Notes: generated by a model from the letters alone, not told the origin. A stretch of 64,000 nt of DNA from Pseudomonadota bacterium (GCA_002747455.1 PDPG01000042.1:1-64000); one strand, 5' to 3'. Positions 39,301-47,633 are shown, numbered from the stretch's first letter. Numbers and translations: made by a program.

Positions 39301-40442
39301 GTGACATCCCAGTCCCAGCGATCCAGTTGCAGGATATGCAGCTCAGAGCCATCGAATAATGACGTTGACTCGGTTGTTGGGAAACGGGTTGTAAGCTTGG
39401 CAGGTGCTGAACCATTGAGTAGTGAAATATACGCGCCACCAGCAACCAAAGCGTGATGCACACTGAATGCTTGACCGCCTATGCTGGTATTATCTGCCGT
39501 GAGGTTCACAACCAAGGTGCTGCCATCAGCTTGGTTCTCATGTACTGTAGATTTCATAAAGTAAGTACTACCAGATGCAGTATCGGGTTTGATGTCTGCA
39601 ATGCTTGAGCTGGCAAGGACTTTAACGTATATATCAGGTCCTTCTACTGCATCATCATGATCGACAGCCACGGAGTATTGGCCAATAGCATTTGTGGTAG
39701 TCGTTTGCAGGAGGCTATCCCCTGACGTGTCATTGTCATAAACTTCAACTGTCGCACCAGGCAGCGGGTGGGTGTTGCCCGCACTGTCAGTCCATAACAC
39801 CGTGCCTGTCACTACCATGGAGACTGGCCTGGTTAGTGCTTTTTGTGCAGGAATTGGAAATGCCTGATCAACCAAGACCTCACTGGCGCGGCGCTTTGCG
39901 GCAGGAATCGGATCATTGGTTTCAACGCTTGTCGCGCGGAACAAGGACGCAACCGAATCACCTCTACGCTGTAAGCCGGAGGCATTTCTGGCCGCTATCT
40001 TGGCATATAGCGGGCTGGACGCGTTCAAATAAACAATGTCATTCTCCTCAACGCCATAAAGTTTAGTCACGCGCTTGAACAGCTCAAGACCGCTGTCTGA
40101 AAAGGCTGTAACGCGAATCGTGATCTCGCCATCATCTGCCGAGCTGTTAACAGTAACCGGCAGCTCCAGGGTGAGTACTTCATCGCTATCCAGCCGTTGA
40201 CTGAGTGAAGCTTGCAGAGCACCCGATGAGCTGACATCAATCATCAAATAGTCAGCCCCGGCATGTGGGGTCAGGTTGAGTTGCACAACACCGGACTTAC
40301 CAGCAGTTAGAGTGTCCGGTGCACTGATATTGATATTGAGATTTTTGGGGGGGCTTGCGAAGAGCGAAGGGCTCACCAACACGGCAACCAGCGGTACTAG
40401 TAACAGCTGGCGGCCCAAGCTCCAACCTTTGACAAGTTTCAT
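36303..40442 (-). CDS. Giant surface protein: HExxH protease, vWA, PPC, IPT/TIG and PASTA domains with a GlyGly-CTERM-like tail
   Basis: 1379 residues with a ribosome site GAGGAG. Signal peptide to about residue 29. A beta-sandwich region and a regulatory-type repeat (TGTVLWTDSAGNTHPLPGATVEVYD, about 212-235) precede a zinc-protease motif TLHEYGHYIMDA (His383, Glu384, His387). A vWA domain starts at VVFVIDDTGSMS (about 654). Then come a PPC-like domain (SEDKDFFKVTLKAGTPYTLAL), three IPT/TIG-like repeats (about 1030-1290), a PASTA-like domain (VPNVVGKTKGEAITAIEAAGL), and a C-terminal GGGS, hydrophobic segment and RKRR tail resembling GlyGly-CTERM. PASTA in a Gram-negative exported protein is unusual. 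The role is unknown. Confidence 0.8.
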   Translation of the reverse strand: MKLVKGWSLGRQLLLVPLVAVLVSPSLFASPPKNLNINISAPDTLTAGKSGVVQLNLTPHAGADYLMIDVSSSGALQASLSQRLDSDEVLTLELPVTVNSSADDGEITIRVTAFSDSGLELFKRVTKLYGVEENDIVYLNASSPLYAKIAARNASGLQRRGDSVASLFRATSVETNDPIPAAKRRASEVLVDQAFPIPAQKALTRPVSMVVTGTVLWTDSAGNTHPLPGATVEVYDNDTSGDSLLQTTTTNAIGQYSVAVDHDDAVEGPDIYVKVLASSSIADIKPDTASGSTYFMKSTVHENQADGSTLVVNLTADNTSIGGQAFSVHHALVAGGAYISLLNGSAPAKLTTRFPTTESTSLFDGSELHILQLDRWDWDVTLHEYGHYIMDAYNFENNPGGSHSINANLSTSRGSKDVGVRLAWGEGWPTFFAVSGLHQMGFAALGVPNVGDMQYQDTEDASITNHLEKDIGVGEDNELSVMTTLWDLVDAAADGEEIAISPRALFQSIKTSGATKIGDVWDALVAGKDNEKKASYGKLFGLHKIAPEQLTPSDRATLDTSTTFKWNKNGAGASNPLNDNYVRFFASNFTTETHKAAVGDVSTYTPSAADVDAALSEGSLVRWVVTAKSTTAPATPSSSTEYWSDVRVLNGASVVFVIDDTGSMSEEISGVSQALANYITALEGSLEEGEEAPTIHLLTFKDNVTHRLTTNDLSAMRDAVNGLRASGGGDCPEYSAHGLLAASKLVNSGGTILVATDASAQPGVDMANVVSDLRRRGVTVNTILSGDCSSASFKPSLLADAQGKPGFDRDGDEVGGSIEDPGTAEGVDIIGDSRDTASEINTDAVVIGTIETSEDKDFFKVTLKAGTPYTLALSQMNARKSVLLNLLNSEGVEQDMLLSRDYTSSSLTASGEIIQTARFTPDADSTYYLKISSRYDDANYRVVVAADAFGSLVSSSVQLFSVVSAETGGTFAKIDEVNSGDGSEYVNTIFNILRSTTEPAVITSSIRKIPRGARATVFFTGLNTNWSSATEVSLSQSDGSDVSGVTLSDIQIQSPTSLSVTVEVAETADLVTLNLVTKTALGGGVETAEGKGVITIEEATGTASVLSLTPTRLIQGTTAVLTIQGVNTTFTSDMVVDLGTGVTVNSVTRVSDTEAKVEVTVAADAPIGFRSLTAGGIDLDDALLIGSESSVPVISEISPKKLQQSQTTSVTITGTNTHFEDGVTSASFGDNVTVNSVVVNSPTEAVVNVTIDATAAVGFRDITLTTDGESATLLNGLYIDKQVLLMVPNVVGKTKGEAITAIEAAGLIVGSTTEENSKTIASGHVISQDPTADSPVSAGSAVNLVISKGKSGGGSISPWLLVLFGGIGCVATARKRRAK

Positions 40443-40845
40443 AAGTTTTCTCCTCTTTTTTACAACATTATGCCGTCGATAAGCAGCTTGCCGTGCTTAT
40501 CCCGCACAGTCCTACTGGGAGCGTAGTTCACTATGTCCTTGTCTTTTGGGTATAAGATATATTTGTCTTATATATTATTTTATTTGTCTCTAATTATGTG
40601 GATAAAAGTATTTTTTTTAATCAGAAGATTTTGAAAAACTGGGCCTCCTGAGTTCACTGATACTCATAAAGTACTTGTTGAACAGCTCACCGAAAGGTCT
40701 TAACAGCCAGCATAATTTAGGCCCGATTACACCAAAGCCACCTGTGCGGTGGAATGTGCATTCGTCGGATTACAAGTAAAAAGTGTGGTATATGTGCTCG
40801 TTTGCTAGTAGATTTAGCCACAATAACTATAAGAAAAAAGCTGCT
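40443..40845. promoter_or_regulatory. Divergent regulatory region with phased TTGTCT repeats
   Basis: This roughly 400-nt AT-rich region separates the giant surface gene from the GGDEF-EAL gene. TTGTCT occurs at 40539, 40563 and 40584, with spacings of 24 and 21 bp. The last two lie within identical 9-mers (TATTTGTCT). A 7-bp inverted repeat, TATAAGA / TCTTATA, spans 40551-40572. Near the surface gene, GATAAGC / GCTTATC (about 40478-40500) could form a leader hairpin. I looked for a c-di-GMP riboswitch and saw none. Confidence 0.45.
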
Positions 40846-42816
40846 ATGAGAGTCAGAAACGCTCCTCCTGAGAACAATAATATCGCCCCGGTAATGACAT
40901 TGGTGTTGCTGGTTGTGCTAAGTATCCTCCTTGCAGGCTGGCAATTTCTGGAGATTTCCGAGGTGTCTGGTGTGCAGGTTTACCTGCCTATGTTGCAATC
41001 GGTGCTACTGCTGCTGGTAGTAACGCTGGGTGTTGCCTTCTACAAAATAAAAACAGAGGCAATGCAAAGCGAGGATATTTTGGGGCTAACCCACGAGGCA
41101 TCAAGGCTGTCATTTAAGAATACAGAGGCGCTGCTCGGCGCAACGGCAGGGGGTGTAGTTCGTGTCAACAGGGAGCTACAAGCGGAGTACATTAACGACA
41201 TGGCTCTGGAGTTAATTGGCTGGGATAACGAAAAGGCCGTTGGTCAACCTGTTAGCGAGCTTATCAAGCTTCAGGGAGGCCGCAGTGCTGACACACTTAT
41301 TCAAATTATTCGTGATCAGTTTGCCAAGCAAGACAGCATGTTTGACTTACATGATGTGAAGCTACTGACAAACAGGTCAGAGCTAAAATACATCAAAGTA
41401 AAAACGGCTCCTATCCAGAATGAGGAAGGCGCGATTGAGTATGTTGCCTTGGTATTGCAGGATGTTACGGCAGACCGTGTGGCAATGGAGGAGTTGTACA
41501 ATCAGGCATCCCGTGACTCGCTAACGGGTTTGTATAACCGCAAAAGCTTTCAAGAGTTTCTTGAGACTGCATTGGCTGAGGGGCGAAAGAAGAAAAGCGT
41601 CAATGTCTTGTGCTACATGGATCTTGATCACTTTAAAACAGTTAATGATGTCTGTGGTCATGCCGCTGGAGATGAATTACTAAAGCAGGTTGCTGACCTT
41701 TTCTCTAAACGTGTTAGGAGTACAGACTGTCTCGCCAGAACCGGTGGTGATGAGTTCGCTATTTTGTTGGTGGACTGTGGCGTTAACCGTGCAAGGACTA
41801 TTCTAGAGCGTATTTTAGAAGATATCCGGGGATACCGTTTTTCGTGGAACCAGAATACTTTTCAGGTTGGTGTGAGCCTGGGAGCGATTGAGTTCGATGC
41901 AAGTTACCGAGTCAGTGATATGGGTCGTCTCATGTTGAATGCGGATGAGGCCTGTTATACCGCCAAAAAACTGGGCCGTAATCAACTATATGTCAATGAT
42001 GACAATACTGTGGAGACGGATGATACTGCCAAACAAGATGAAGGGGAAAATTGGGAGTCAATACTTAAATCTGCACTGAAACATGATGGTTTTTCCCTGT
42101 TCGTGCAGTCCATCATGCCTCTGCAATCCAGCAGACAACAGCTTGAGCGACAATATGAAGTATTGGTTCGGCTGCCCCATGAAGGTGAGGTACTTTCACC
42201 CGGGAGCTTTATGCCAGCGGCACAGCGTTTAGGCCTGATGGGCAGCATTGATCGTTGGGTTGTTGATAAAACAATCAGCAATATCGCCAATGGTAATTTT
42301 GTTGCCGATAAATCCGTAAAACAGGTATTCACGATCAATCTGTCTGCTGACAGCGTTAATGACGATTCATTTGTGGACTTCGTAAGGGTCGTGCTTGACG
42401 ACCATGGCGTGCCTGCCTCCTTTTTGTGCTTTGAAATTTCGGAGTCTGTTGCCTTGGCCAACTTTATGAGTAGTCAGAACTTGTTAAATGAACTGGTCGC
42501 TTTGGGCGCTTGTGGCTCTTTAGATGACTTTGGTAGTGGCATTTCTTCGTTGAGCTATCTGAGAAGTCTGCCAGTCAGTTATTTAAAAATTGATGGCGGC
42601 TTTATTCGCAGTATGAGCAAAAACCGTATTGATGCTGCAATGGTCGACGCTGTTAATAAAGTTGGACAGGTGATGAAGCTTGCAACCATTGCCGAGTCCG
42701 TAGAGACAGATATTACCAAGCAGTTATTGAAGCGCATGGGGGTGGACTACGCTCAGGGTTATCATTGCGGCAGACCAATAGCGTTTGAGGATATTTATCT
42801 GGCAGACGCTAGTTAA
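40846..42816 (+). CDS. Membrane-anchored PAS-GGDEF-EAL protein (c-di-GMP turnover)
   Basis: About 656 residues from the ATG at 40846; the frame extends to a GTG at 40783. Two membrane segments (about 17-35 and 48-65) precede a PAS domain (about 90-215). The GGDEF domain is intact (RTGGDEFAIL) and keeps the RxxD inhibitory site (RSTD, five residues before GGDEF). The EAL domain has EVL in place of EAL, with FEISES, DDFGSG, KIDGGFI and IAESVE retained, so phosphodiesterase activity is plausible. It would make or break cyclic di-GMP. It lies opposite a giant surface protein, and c-di-GMP often controls such adhesins. Confidence 0.9.
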   Translation: MRVRNAPPENNNIAPVMTLVLLVVLSILLAGWQFLEISEVSGVQVYLPMLQSVLLLLVVTLGVAFYKIKTEAMQSEDILGLTHEASRLSFKNTEALLGATAGGVVRVNRELQAEYINDMALELIGWDNEKAVGQPVSELIKLQGGRSADTLIQIIRDQFAKQDSMFDLHDVKLLTNRSELKYIKVKTAPIQNEEGAIEYVALVLQDVTADRVAMEELYNQASRDSLTGLYNRKSFQEFLETALAEGRKKKSVNVLCYMDLDHFKTVNDVCGHAAGDELLKQVADLFSKRVRSTDCLARTGGDEFAILLVDCGVNRARTILERILEDIRGYRFSWNQNTFQVGVSLGAIEFDASYRVSDMGRLMLNADEACYTAKKLGRNQLYVNDDNTVETDDTAKQDEGENWESILKSALKHDGFSLFVQSIMPLQSSRQQLERQYEVLVRLPHEGEVLSPGSFMPAAQRLGLMGSIDRWVVDKTISNIANGNFVADKSVKQVFTINLSADSVNDDSFVDFVRVVLDDHGVPASFLCFEISESVALANFMSSQNLLNELVALGACGSLDDFGSGISSLSYLRSLPVSYLKIDGGFIRSMSKNRIDAAMVDAVNKVGQVMKLATIAESVETDITKQLLKRMGVDYAQGYHCGRPIAFEDIYLADAS

Positions 42817-42836
42817 TCAATTAAGAAAAATAACTT

Positions 42837-43688
42837 ATGAAGACACTAATAACAAAGCTAGTGGGGGCGGCTTTATTCTTAGGTGCTGCGCACTCCTCCG
42901 CGAACACTCCCCTTTATTCAGTCACTAACATCCCTGATAACGACTGGCTTGTCATGCGATCTTGGCCGGGCGATAGCTCTCCGCCTGTTATAAAAATTCC
43001 AGCTAACGCCACACACATCAAGGCGACGGGCAGGACTGCTCTCAGAGGCCCAGTACGCTGGGTACGGATTAGTTTTGATAACAAAGCAGGATGGGTCAAT
43101 GCCAACTTCCTGAAGCAGCAGACTCAACAAGAATCCCCCCAAGTAGCTACTGCTGGCCCACAAAGTGATCGTGCGGTTCTTAACCATGCCGAGTTTTTCA
43201 CCTATGGCAAAACAGAAACTGCCTCCCCTGCCAGATCAACAGCATCGAAAAAAACACCGGAAGCTGACAGCAGTACAATCATTGTCAACAATATCAAATA
43301 TCCTTGGAATGCCGAGGCCGACACAATTTATCACAATCCTAACCAAGGCAAGAAAAATACAGCACAACTTGCTAGTGCGACAGACACGAATCAAGCCATC
43401 CCCACCACTGCCCAAACAGCAGCCGGTAGCCAGCCTACGACACGTCAGCTAAATACCGCCGCACCCATCACTCAGACAGCGACCGTCACACCTACACCTA
43501 CACCTACACCTACACCTACACCTACACCTACACCTACACCTACACCAATGATGACATTGACCATTGCACCTGCGCCAGTCACTGAGCAAAGTGCCAAGGC
43601 GCCAACTGACTACCCCGACAATGACAAAGAGACTAATCGCTACGAAGCGATTGAAACAGCGGCTAAAACTAAAGTTACGGGAAAGTAG
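42837..43688 (+). CDS. Exported SH3-like protein with a Thr-Pro repeat tail
   Basis: The 283-residue protein has a signal peptide ending AHSSA (about 22), then an SH3b-like domain (WLVMRSWPGDSSPPVIKIPANATHIKA.., GWVNANFL, about 35-95). The rest is low complexity, rich in Thr, Gln and Ala, with a run of about ten Thr-Pro dipeptides encoded by a perfect hexanucleotide repeat. SH3b domains often bind peptidoglycan. It starts 20 nt after the GGDEF-EAL gene and may share its transcript. The rest of its function is unknown. Confidence 0.72.
   Translation: MKTLITKLVGAALFLGAAHSSANTPLYSVTNIPDNDWLVMRSWPGDSSPPVIKIPANATHIKATGRTALRGPVRWVRISFDNKAGWVNANFLKQQTQQESPQVATAGPQSDRAVLNHAEFFTYGKTETASPARSTASKKTPEADSSTIIVNNIKYPWNAEADTIYHNPNQGKKNTAQLASATDTNQAIPTTAQTAAGSQPTTRQLNTAAPITQTATVTPTPTPTPTPTPTPTPTPTPMMTLTIAPAPVTEQSAKAPTDYPDNDKETNRYEAIETAAKTKVTGK
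43491..43544 (+). repeat. Hexanucleotide microsatellite (CCTACA)9 inside a coding region
   Basis: Nine perfect tandem copies of CCTACA encode alternating Thr and Pro. Because the unit is six bases, slippage changes protein length without a frameshift. Copy number is likely to vary between strains. Confidence 0.97.
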
Positions 43689-43851
43689 TGATTTAGCGTT
43701 CAGGTGACACTTTGAGTTATGTATCAAAACGATTTTTTTGGTGATCCAATGGGTTCATAAAATACTAAACGGCCACTATCCGTTTATGATTATTATGGCT
43801 CAGGCATAATGATACGTTACACTGCCGTTTTTATCGAGTATCTCATGCCAC

Positions 43852-44937
43852 ATGACCGAAGCCGCTAACTTCACGTTTTCTGACGCCGTTCTCAACTGGT
43901 TTGACCAACACGGACGCAAAGACTTGCCCTGGCAACACCCAATTACTCCTTATCGGGTGTGGATTTCAGAAATCATGTTGCAGCAAACGCAAGTGGCAAC
44001 CGTCATCCCTTATTATGAGAAGTTCATGGCTAGTTTTCCTGATTTGGAATCCCTGGCCAATGCACCGACCGATGAGGTACTAAAACACTGGTCTGGCTTG
44101 GGATATTACGCGAGGGCACGCAATCTACACAAAGCAGCCCGACAAATACGTGATGAGCACAACGGCCGGTTTCCCGACACACTTCAGGAGGTGAGTGCGC
44201 TCAGTGGTATTGGCCGCTCCACAGCAGGCGCTATTTTGTCTATTGCCTTTCAACAAAGGCAGGCCGTTCTAGATGGCAATGTCAAGCGTGTACTTAGTCG
44301 CTTCCACGAAGTAGAAGGCTGGTATGGCACCAGTCGTGTTCAAAAAAAGCTCTGGGCGCTTGCTGAAAGTCACCTGCCCTGTCATGTTGACCCAAGTCGC
44401 TACGCAGATTACACACAGGCCATGATGGATATTGGCGCAACGGTTTGCTCTCGCACAAAGCCAAATTGTGCAGCCTGCCCACTTACCGAAAACTGCGCTG
44501 CTTATCAGCATCAAACCACCCACATATACCCTACCCCGAAACCCAAAAAAGTCACACCTGAACGACAAGCAATTATGCTGCTCCTACATCGGGGGAATCA
44601 CATTTACCTGATTCGCAGGCCACCCACAGGCATCTGGGGTGGCCTTTGGTGTTTTCCACAATTTGATGATCTCGACTCATCTATCCAGTGGCTTGAAAAA
44701 AATGGTCAACCCCGCGCCGCCATTGATTCTGCCCAAACGCTCCCCCACTATAGGCACGTATTTAGTCACTTTAAGCTGACCATTACCCCGCTACTTATCT
44801 CAGTAGATACCCCTGAAAGTTACGGGATCATGGAAGGTAGTGAGGCGCTTTGGTATAACATTGCTGACGAATTTGGCGGAGGGCTTGCTACTCCGGTGCA
44901 AGATTTACTAACTACTTTTAAGGAATTAACACTATGA
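43852..44937 (+). CDS. mutY: A/G-specific adenine DNA glycosylase
   Basis: A 361-residue base-excision enzyme. The helix-hairpin-helix LSGIGRSTAGAI precedes LDGNVKRVLSR with the catalytic Asp region. The catalytic Glu lies in WISEIMLQQTQV. The [4Fe-4S] motif is complete (CSRTKPNCAACPLTENCAAY, C-x6-C-x2-C-x5-C). The C-terminal NUDT-like domain reads IRRPPTGIWGGLWCFPQF, as used to recognise 8-oxoguanine. It removes adenine mispaired with 8-oxoguanine. It overlaps yggX by 4 nt, the common gammaproteobacterial mutY-yggX arrangement. Confidence 0.96.
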   Translation: MTEAANFTFSDAVLNWFDQHGRKDLPWQHPITPYRVWISEIMLQQTQVATVIPYYEKFMASFPDLESLANAPTDEVLKHWSGLGYYARARNLHKAARQIRDEHNGRFPDTLQEVSALSGIGRSTAGAILSIAFQQRQAVLDGNVKRVLSRFHEVEGWYGTSRVQKKLWALAESHLPCHVDPSRYADYTQAMMDIGATVCSRTKPNCAACPLTENCAAYQHQTTHIYPTPKPKKVTPERQAIMLLLHRGNHIYLIRRPPTGIWGGLWCFPQFDDLDSSIQWLEKNGQPRAAIDSAQTLPHYRHVFSHFKLTITPLLISVDTPESYGIMEGSEALWYNIADEFGGGLATPVQDLLTTFKELTL

Positions 44938-45203
44938 GCCGCATGGTAAACTGCGTTTTACTCAAAAAAGAAGCCGAAGGCTTAGCGCGAATGACATACC
45001 CCGGCGATCTTGGAAAGCGTATTTTTGAAAACGTTTCTCAGGAGGCTTGGCAACAGTGGGTAGGACACCAGACCATTTTAATCAACGAATATCGCTTGTC
45101 ACCGATCAACCCAAAAGATCGTCAATTCCTTGAAGAAGAAATGGAAAAATTCTTCTTTGGTGACGGCCCTTCTCAGGTGGACAACTTGGTTCCCAACAGC
45201 TAG
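44934..45203 (+). CDS. yggX: Probable Fe(2+)-trafficking protein YggX
   Basis: The 89-residue protein is typical YggX: MVNCVLLKKEAEGLARMTYPGDLGKRIFENVS, WQQWVGHQTILINEYRL, and a C-terminal FLEEEMEKFFFG. It helps protect and repair iron-sulfur clusters under oxidative stress. Coupling to mutY, itself an Fe-S enzyme acting on oxidised DNA, is logical. A terminator follows its stop. Confidence 0.96.
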   Translation: MSRMVNCVLLKKEAEGLARMTYPGDLGKRIFENVSQEAWQQWVGHQTILINEYRLSPINPKDRQFLEEEMEKFFFGDGPSQVDNLVPNS

Positions 45204-45214
45204 TGACCTTGCGA

Positions 45215-45256
45215 CTTCCGCACCGACTCCCCAGTAGAAACGTGCGGAAGCCTTTT
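45215..45256 (+). terminator. Terminator of mutY-yggX
   Basis: A perfect 9-bp stem CTTCCGCAC / GTGCGGAAG with an 18-nt loop is followed by CCTTTT. About 215 nt beyond it, up to the convergent DUF4124 gene, hold no gene I can recognise. Confidence 0.85.
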
Positions 45257-45470
45257 AAACGGCGATGAACAATGGAACAAGGCCGGATACTGTAAAAAAG
45301 ACACTTCCTTAAAATCGACTACCTAGCCGCAAGTGGGCCGGGCTTTCGCCGATTTGATTAGTCTCTACAAGACCAACCGGGAGTCTCTTACTTGAGCAAA
45401 GATTTTACTCGGGCAAGCCACCCTAGATTTTCGCAAGCGTTTAAAACCAGACGAAGTTGTTTACAAATCA

Positions 45471-46085
45471 CTAATACGTTTCGTACTCTGCTTGCTCATA
45501 AGGTTTGGCCTGCTCGTAAGGATTAAAGGTTGGCTTATTCAGTAATACCGAGTGCCTGAGTACATGGAAACGAATCGGCTCCGCTGCAATTAATACCTGC
45601 CGTTCCGCACTCACCACTGATAGGCTCAGAGTATGCTCGCCACGATCCAGGTTTGTCAGATTGGCCACGCGGGAAGTGCTGTCGCTGACCTCCTGCCCAT
45701 CCAGTTTAATAACGACTTTATCACCTGATCGCAACTTGGGTGACAGGCTCCAGGCGACAGACACATCACCATCATTCGCGCGAATCGCTTGGTCATACTT
45801 TGGCGCAATCACCTTTAGCTCGGTGTAAACGATCTTTTTTGCAGCCGTGACTGCTCTTTCTTGTTGCTTTGAAGCTTTGGGCAAGACCGGGGCTGGTTGG
45901 TAACGACTTGAGAATGCTTCCAGTACGGTTAGCTCTGGGGGATCAATGGCCCTGGCATTCACATTATCAGGGGGATTATCACCAAACACTAACTGACCAG
46001 ACTCATCCGTCCAGCTATAAATTCCACCCGCCGCCATAACAGCCTGAGATATAATAGCGGCAGCAACCAATAAAAAATTACGCAT
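45471..46085 (-). CDS. DUF4124 domain envelope protein
   Basis: From the ATG at 46085 the protein has 204 residues. A signal peptide (MRNFLLVAAAIISQAVMA) is followed at once by a DUF4124 motif, IYSWTDESGQLVFGDNPPDN, where the WxDxxGxxxxxDxPP pattern is diagnostic. The C-terminal part (LRSGDKVVIKLDGQEV, LDRGEHTLSLSVV) looks like a beta-sandwich. The open frame extends to 46205 but the leader would then be buried. Proteins of this type are common in gammaproteobacteria; function is unknown. Confidence 0.8.
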   Translation of the reverse strand: MRNFLLVAAAIISQAVMAAGGIYSWTDESGQLVFGDNPPDNVNARAIDPPELTVLEAFSSRYQPAPVLPKASKQQERAVTAAKKIVYTELKVIAPKYDQAIRANDGDVSVAWSLSPKLRSGDKVVIKLDGQEVSDSTSRVANLTNLDRGEHTLSLSVVSAERQVLIAAEPIRFHVLRHSVLLNKPTFNPYEQAKPYEQAEYETY

Positions 46086-46261
46086 CCACTTAAACCTATC
46101 TGTTACTACTCCGGCTTGCAGTATAACAACTGCCCCGAAAATCACAGGAAAGTTCCCGATAACAGGGCGTATTCTTAGCGGTGTGTGGCAACCCTCAAAC
46201 CGCACAGAAAATATGTCTAGCCATTTGTGATCTAACCACTCAAACAGCCAAACAGTCAGGA

Positions 46262-46295
46262 AAAAGCCCCGGAATGATGAGCTCCGGGACTTTTC
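46262..46295 (-). terminator. Terminator after the small envelope protein gene
   Basis: A 12-bp stem (AAAAGCCCCGGA / TCCGGGACTTTT, one mismatch) with a 9-nt loop begins right after the stop codon on the minus strand and ends in a T run. Confidence 0.85.
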
Positions 46296-46299
46296 CTAA

Positions 46300-46824
46300 T
46301 CAGCATTCACAGTCTTCATACTCAGGAAAATACTCCTCCTGAAGCTCATGTCCCTCCACGTGTGTATCATCATAAGCCGTATCAACAACCGGCTCTTGTG
46401 GAACATCATAATCATCCAACGTCGTGATTCCCGCGTACGGCTCTATCCTGCCCTTTCCGATCAGGTAATCAGCACCTGCAACGAGATGTTTTCCAGTCAC
46501 ACCTGCCGTTAATAGAGCCTGCTTTTCCTGCAAACTATAACCACCACCATAAGTGGCCTGTACGTCTTCATCGCCTACGACACCTTCGAGCTTTAGCTTG
46601 TCTAAGCCTTGGCCTGGCCTATAAGAAACACTACCCTGCCAACCACTGACATCACCGTCAGTCGCTACATCTACCGAGCGATAACCAACCACAACATCCG
46701 GCACCAAACCTTTGGAACCAAACGTCCATTGCAGAGATGCGAATGGCTCATTTTCATCACTGGCCATACCATTTGCTGTACACAGCGCCATCGTCAAGCA
46801 CGCAATTGATTTCCATACCTTCAT
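46300..46824 (-). CDS. Small exported protein, possibly outer-membrane beta-rich
   Basis: A 174-residue protein with a signal peptide (MKVWKSIACLTMALCTANGMAS) and a ribosome site AAGGAGAATG. The mature part alternates polar and apolar residues in short strands (SLQWTFGSKG, VVVGYRSVD, WQGSVSYRPGQG, VQATYGGGYSL, LTAGVTGKHLVAGADYLIG), as in small outer-membrane beta proteins. The last about 30 residues are very acidic and end in CEC. No family recognised. Confidence 0.65.
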   Translation of the reverse strand: MKVWKSIACLTMALCTANGMASDENEPFASLQWTFGSKGLVPDVVVGYRSVDVATDGDVSGWQGSVSYRPGQGLDKLKLEGVVGDEDVQATYGGGYSLQEKQALLTAGVTGKHLVAGADYLIGKGRIEPYAGITTLDDYDVPQEPVVDTAYDDTHVEGHELQEEYFPEYEDCEC

Positions 46825-47080
46825 ATCATTCTCCTTACCTGAATTGTTAATAACTTTCTGTTATTACAACTAGTTAGACGAGAATGAGGCCCTACCCTTC
46901 AACCACTTGGCAGACGAATACAACCTTCGATCAATAGATGGCAAAATCTATGGCTCACAAATGATTAAAACGATTACCAAGTCATTTCCATACCATGACT
47001 TTTTTGTTATTGAGCCACTTTCCTGTAAAAAATAGCGTATCATGGCGGCCCAAACTAAACTGAACGCGTACTAAACTGAG

Positions 47081-47623
47081 ATGGCCTCTATATCCTTAAC
47101 TGCTCCAACCACCAATAACGAACCCTCACGCTGGATGTGGCTGCTGTTAATTCTTTCCATCATGATCACACTTGTTGCGGGCATGATTTACACCCAGCAA
47201 ATGATGCAGCAAGTTGAAAACATCGAACAAAAGCAAGTCTCTCTGAACAAATCGCGTGCTGTCATACTGTCACAGCCAGATGCCATGAATATTAACTGGA
47301 TGCGTACCCTAAACCCCCTGGCAAAAAATATTCAAGGCGACATTGTCTGGAGCAACTCAATGCAGCAAGGCATGATACGCTTTGCCAACTTGGCAACACT
47401 CCCCAAAGGCCAGCAGTACCATCTCTGGATTTACGACCTTGCCAATGCAGCCAATAAACCAGTGTCGATTGTGCAATTCTCGCCAGACTCGGCACTGCCA
47501 ACAGAACGCTTGATTCCATTCACCAGTAGTCAAGCTATCACCGCACCCTACAAATTCATGATCATGCTGGAGTATACCGACGGTGACTCAGCCCCCGAAC
47601 CCCTGCTACTGGCGCAACCATGA
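47081..47623 (+). CDS. RskA-like C-terminal-domain membrane protein (orphan anti-sigma-like)
   Basis: The 180-residue protein has one membrane segment (about 18-37) and a periplasmic domain resembling the C-terminal part of RskA anti-sigma factors: SQPDAMNINWMRTLNP, GDIVWSNSMQQGMIRFANLATLPKGQQYHLWIYD, and FMIMLEYTDG. The cytoplasmic zinc-binding anti-sigma part is missing (only about 17 residues precede the membrane), and no ECF sigma gene is adjacent. It is therefore unlikely to be a working anti-sigma factor in the usual sense. Its stop is 10 nt before the next gene. Confidence 0.7.
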   Translation: MASISLTAPTTNNEPSRWMWLLLILSIMITLVAGMIYTQQMMQQVENIEQKQVSLNKSRAVILSQPDAMNINWMRTLNPLAKNIQGDIVWSNSMQQGMIRFANLATLPKGQQYHLWIYDLANAANKPVSIVQFSPDSALPTERLIPFTSSQAITAPYKFMIMLEYTDGDSAPEPLLLAQP

Positions 47624-47633
47624 GGAGAAACCC

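Noticed and set aside
40443..40845. c-di-GMP (GEMM) riboswitch before the GGDEF-EAL gene
   Set aside because: I searched for the conserved GEMM core and tetraloop-receptor sequence and found neither; only hairpins and repeats are present.
43449..43727. Minus-strand ORF with a Cys-Arg repeat
   Set aside because: It is only the reverse reading of the CCTACA microsatellite inside the SH3-like gene.
45257..45470. Possible structured RNA or gene remnant between yggX and the DUF4124 gene
   Set aside because: Some GC-rich pairing (GGCGAAAGCC region) and a short Leu-rich minus-strand frame are visible, but nothing matches a known RNA or protein well enough to call.
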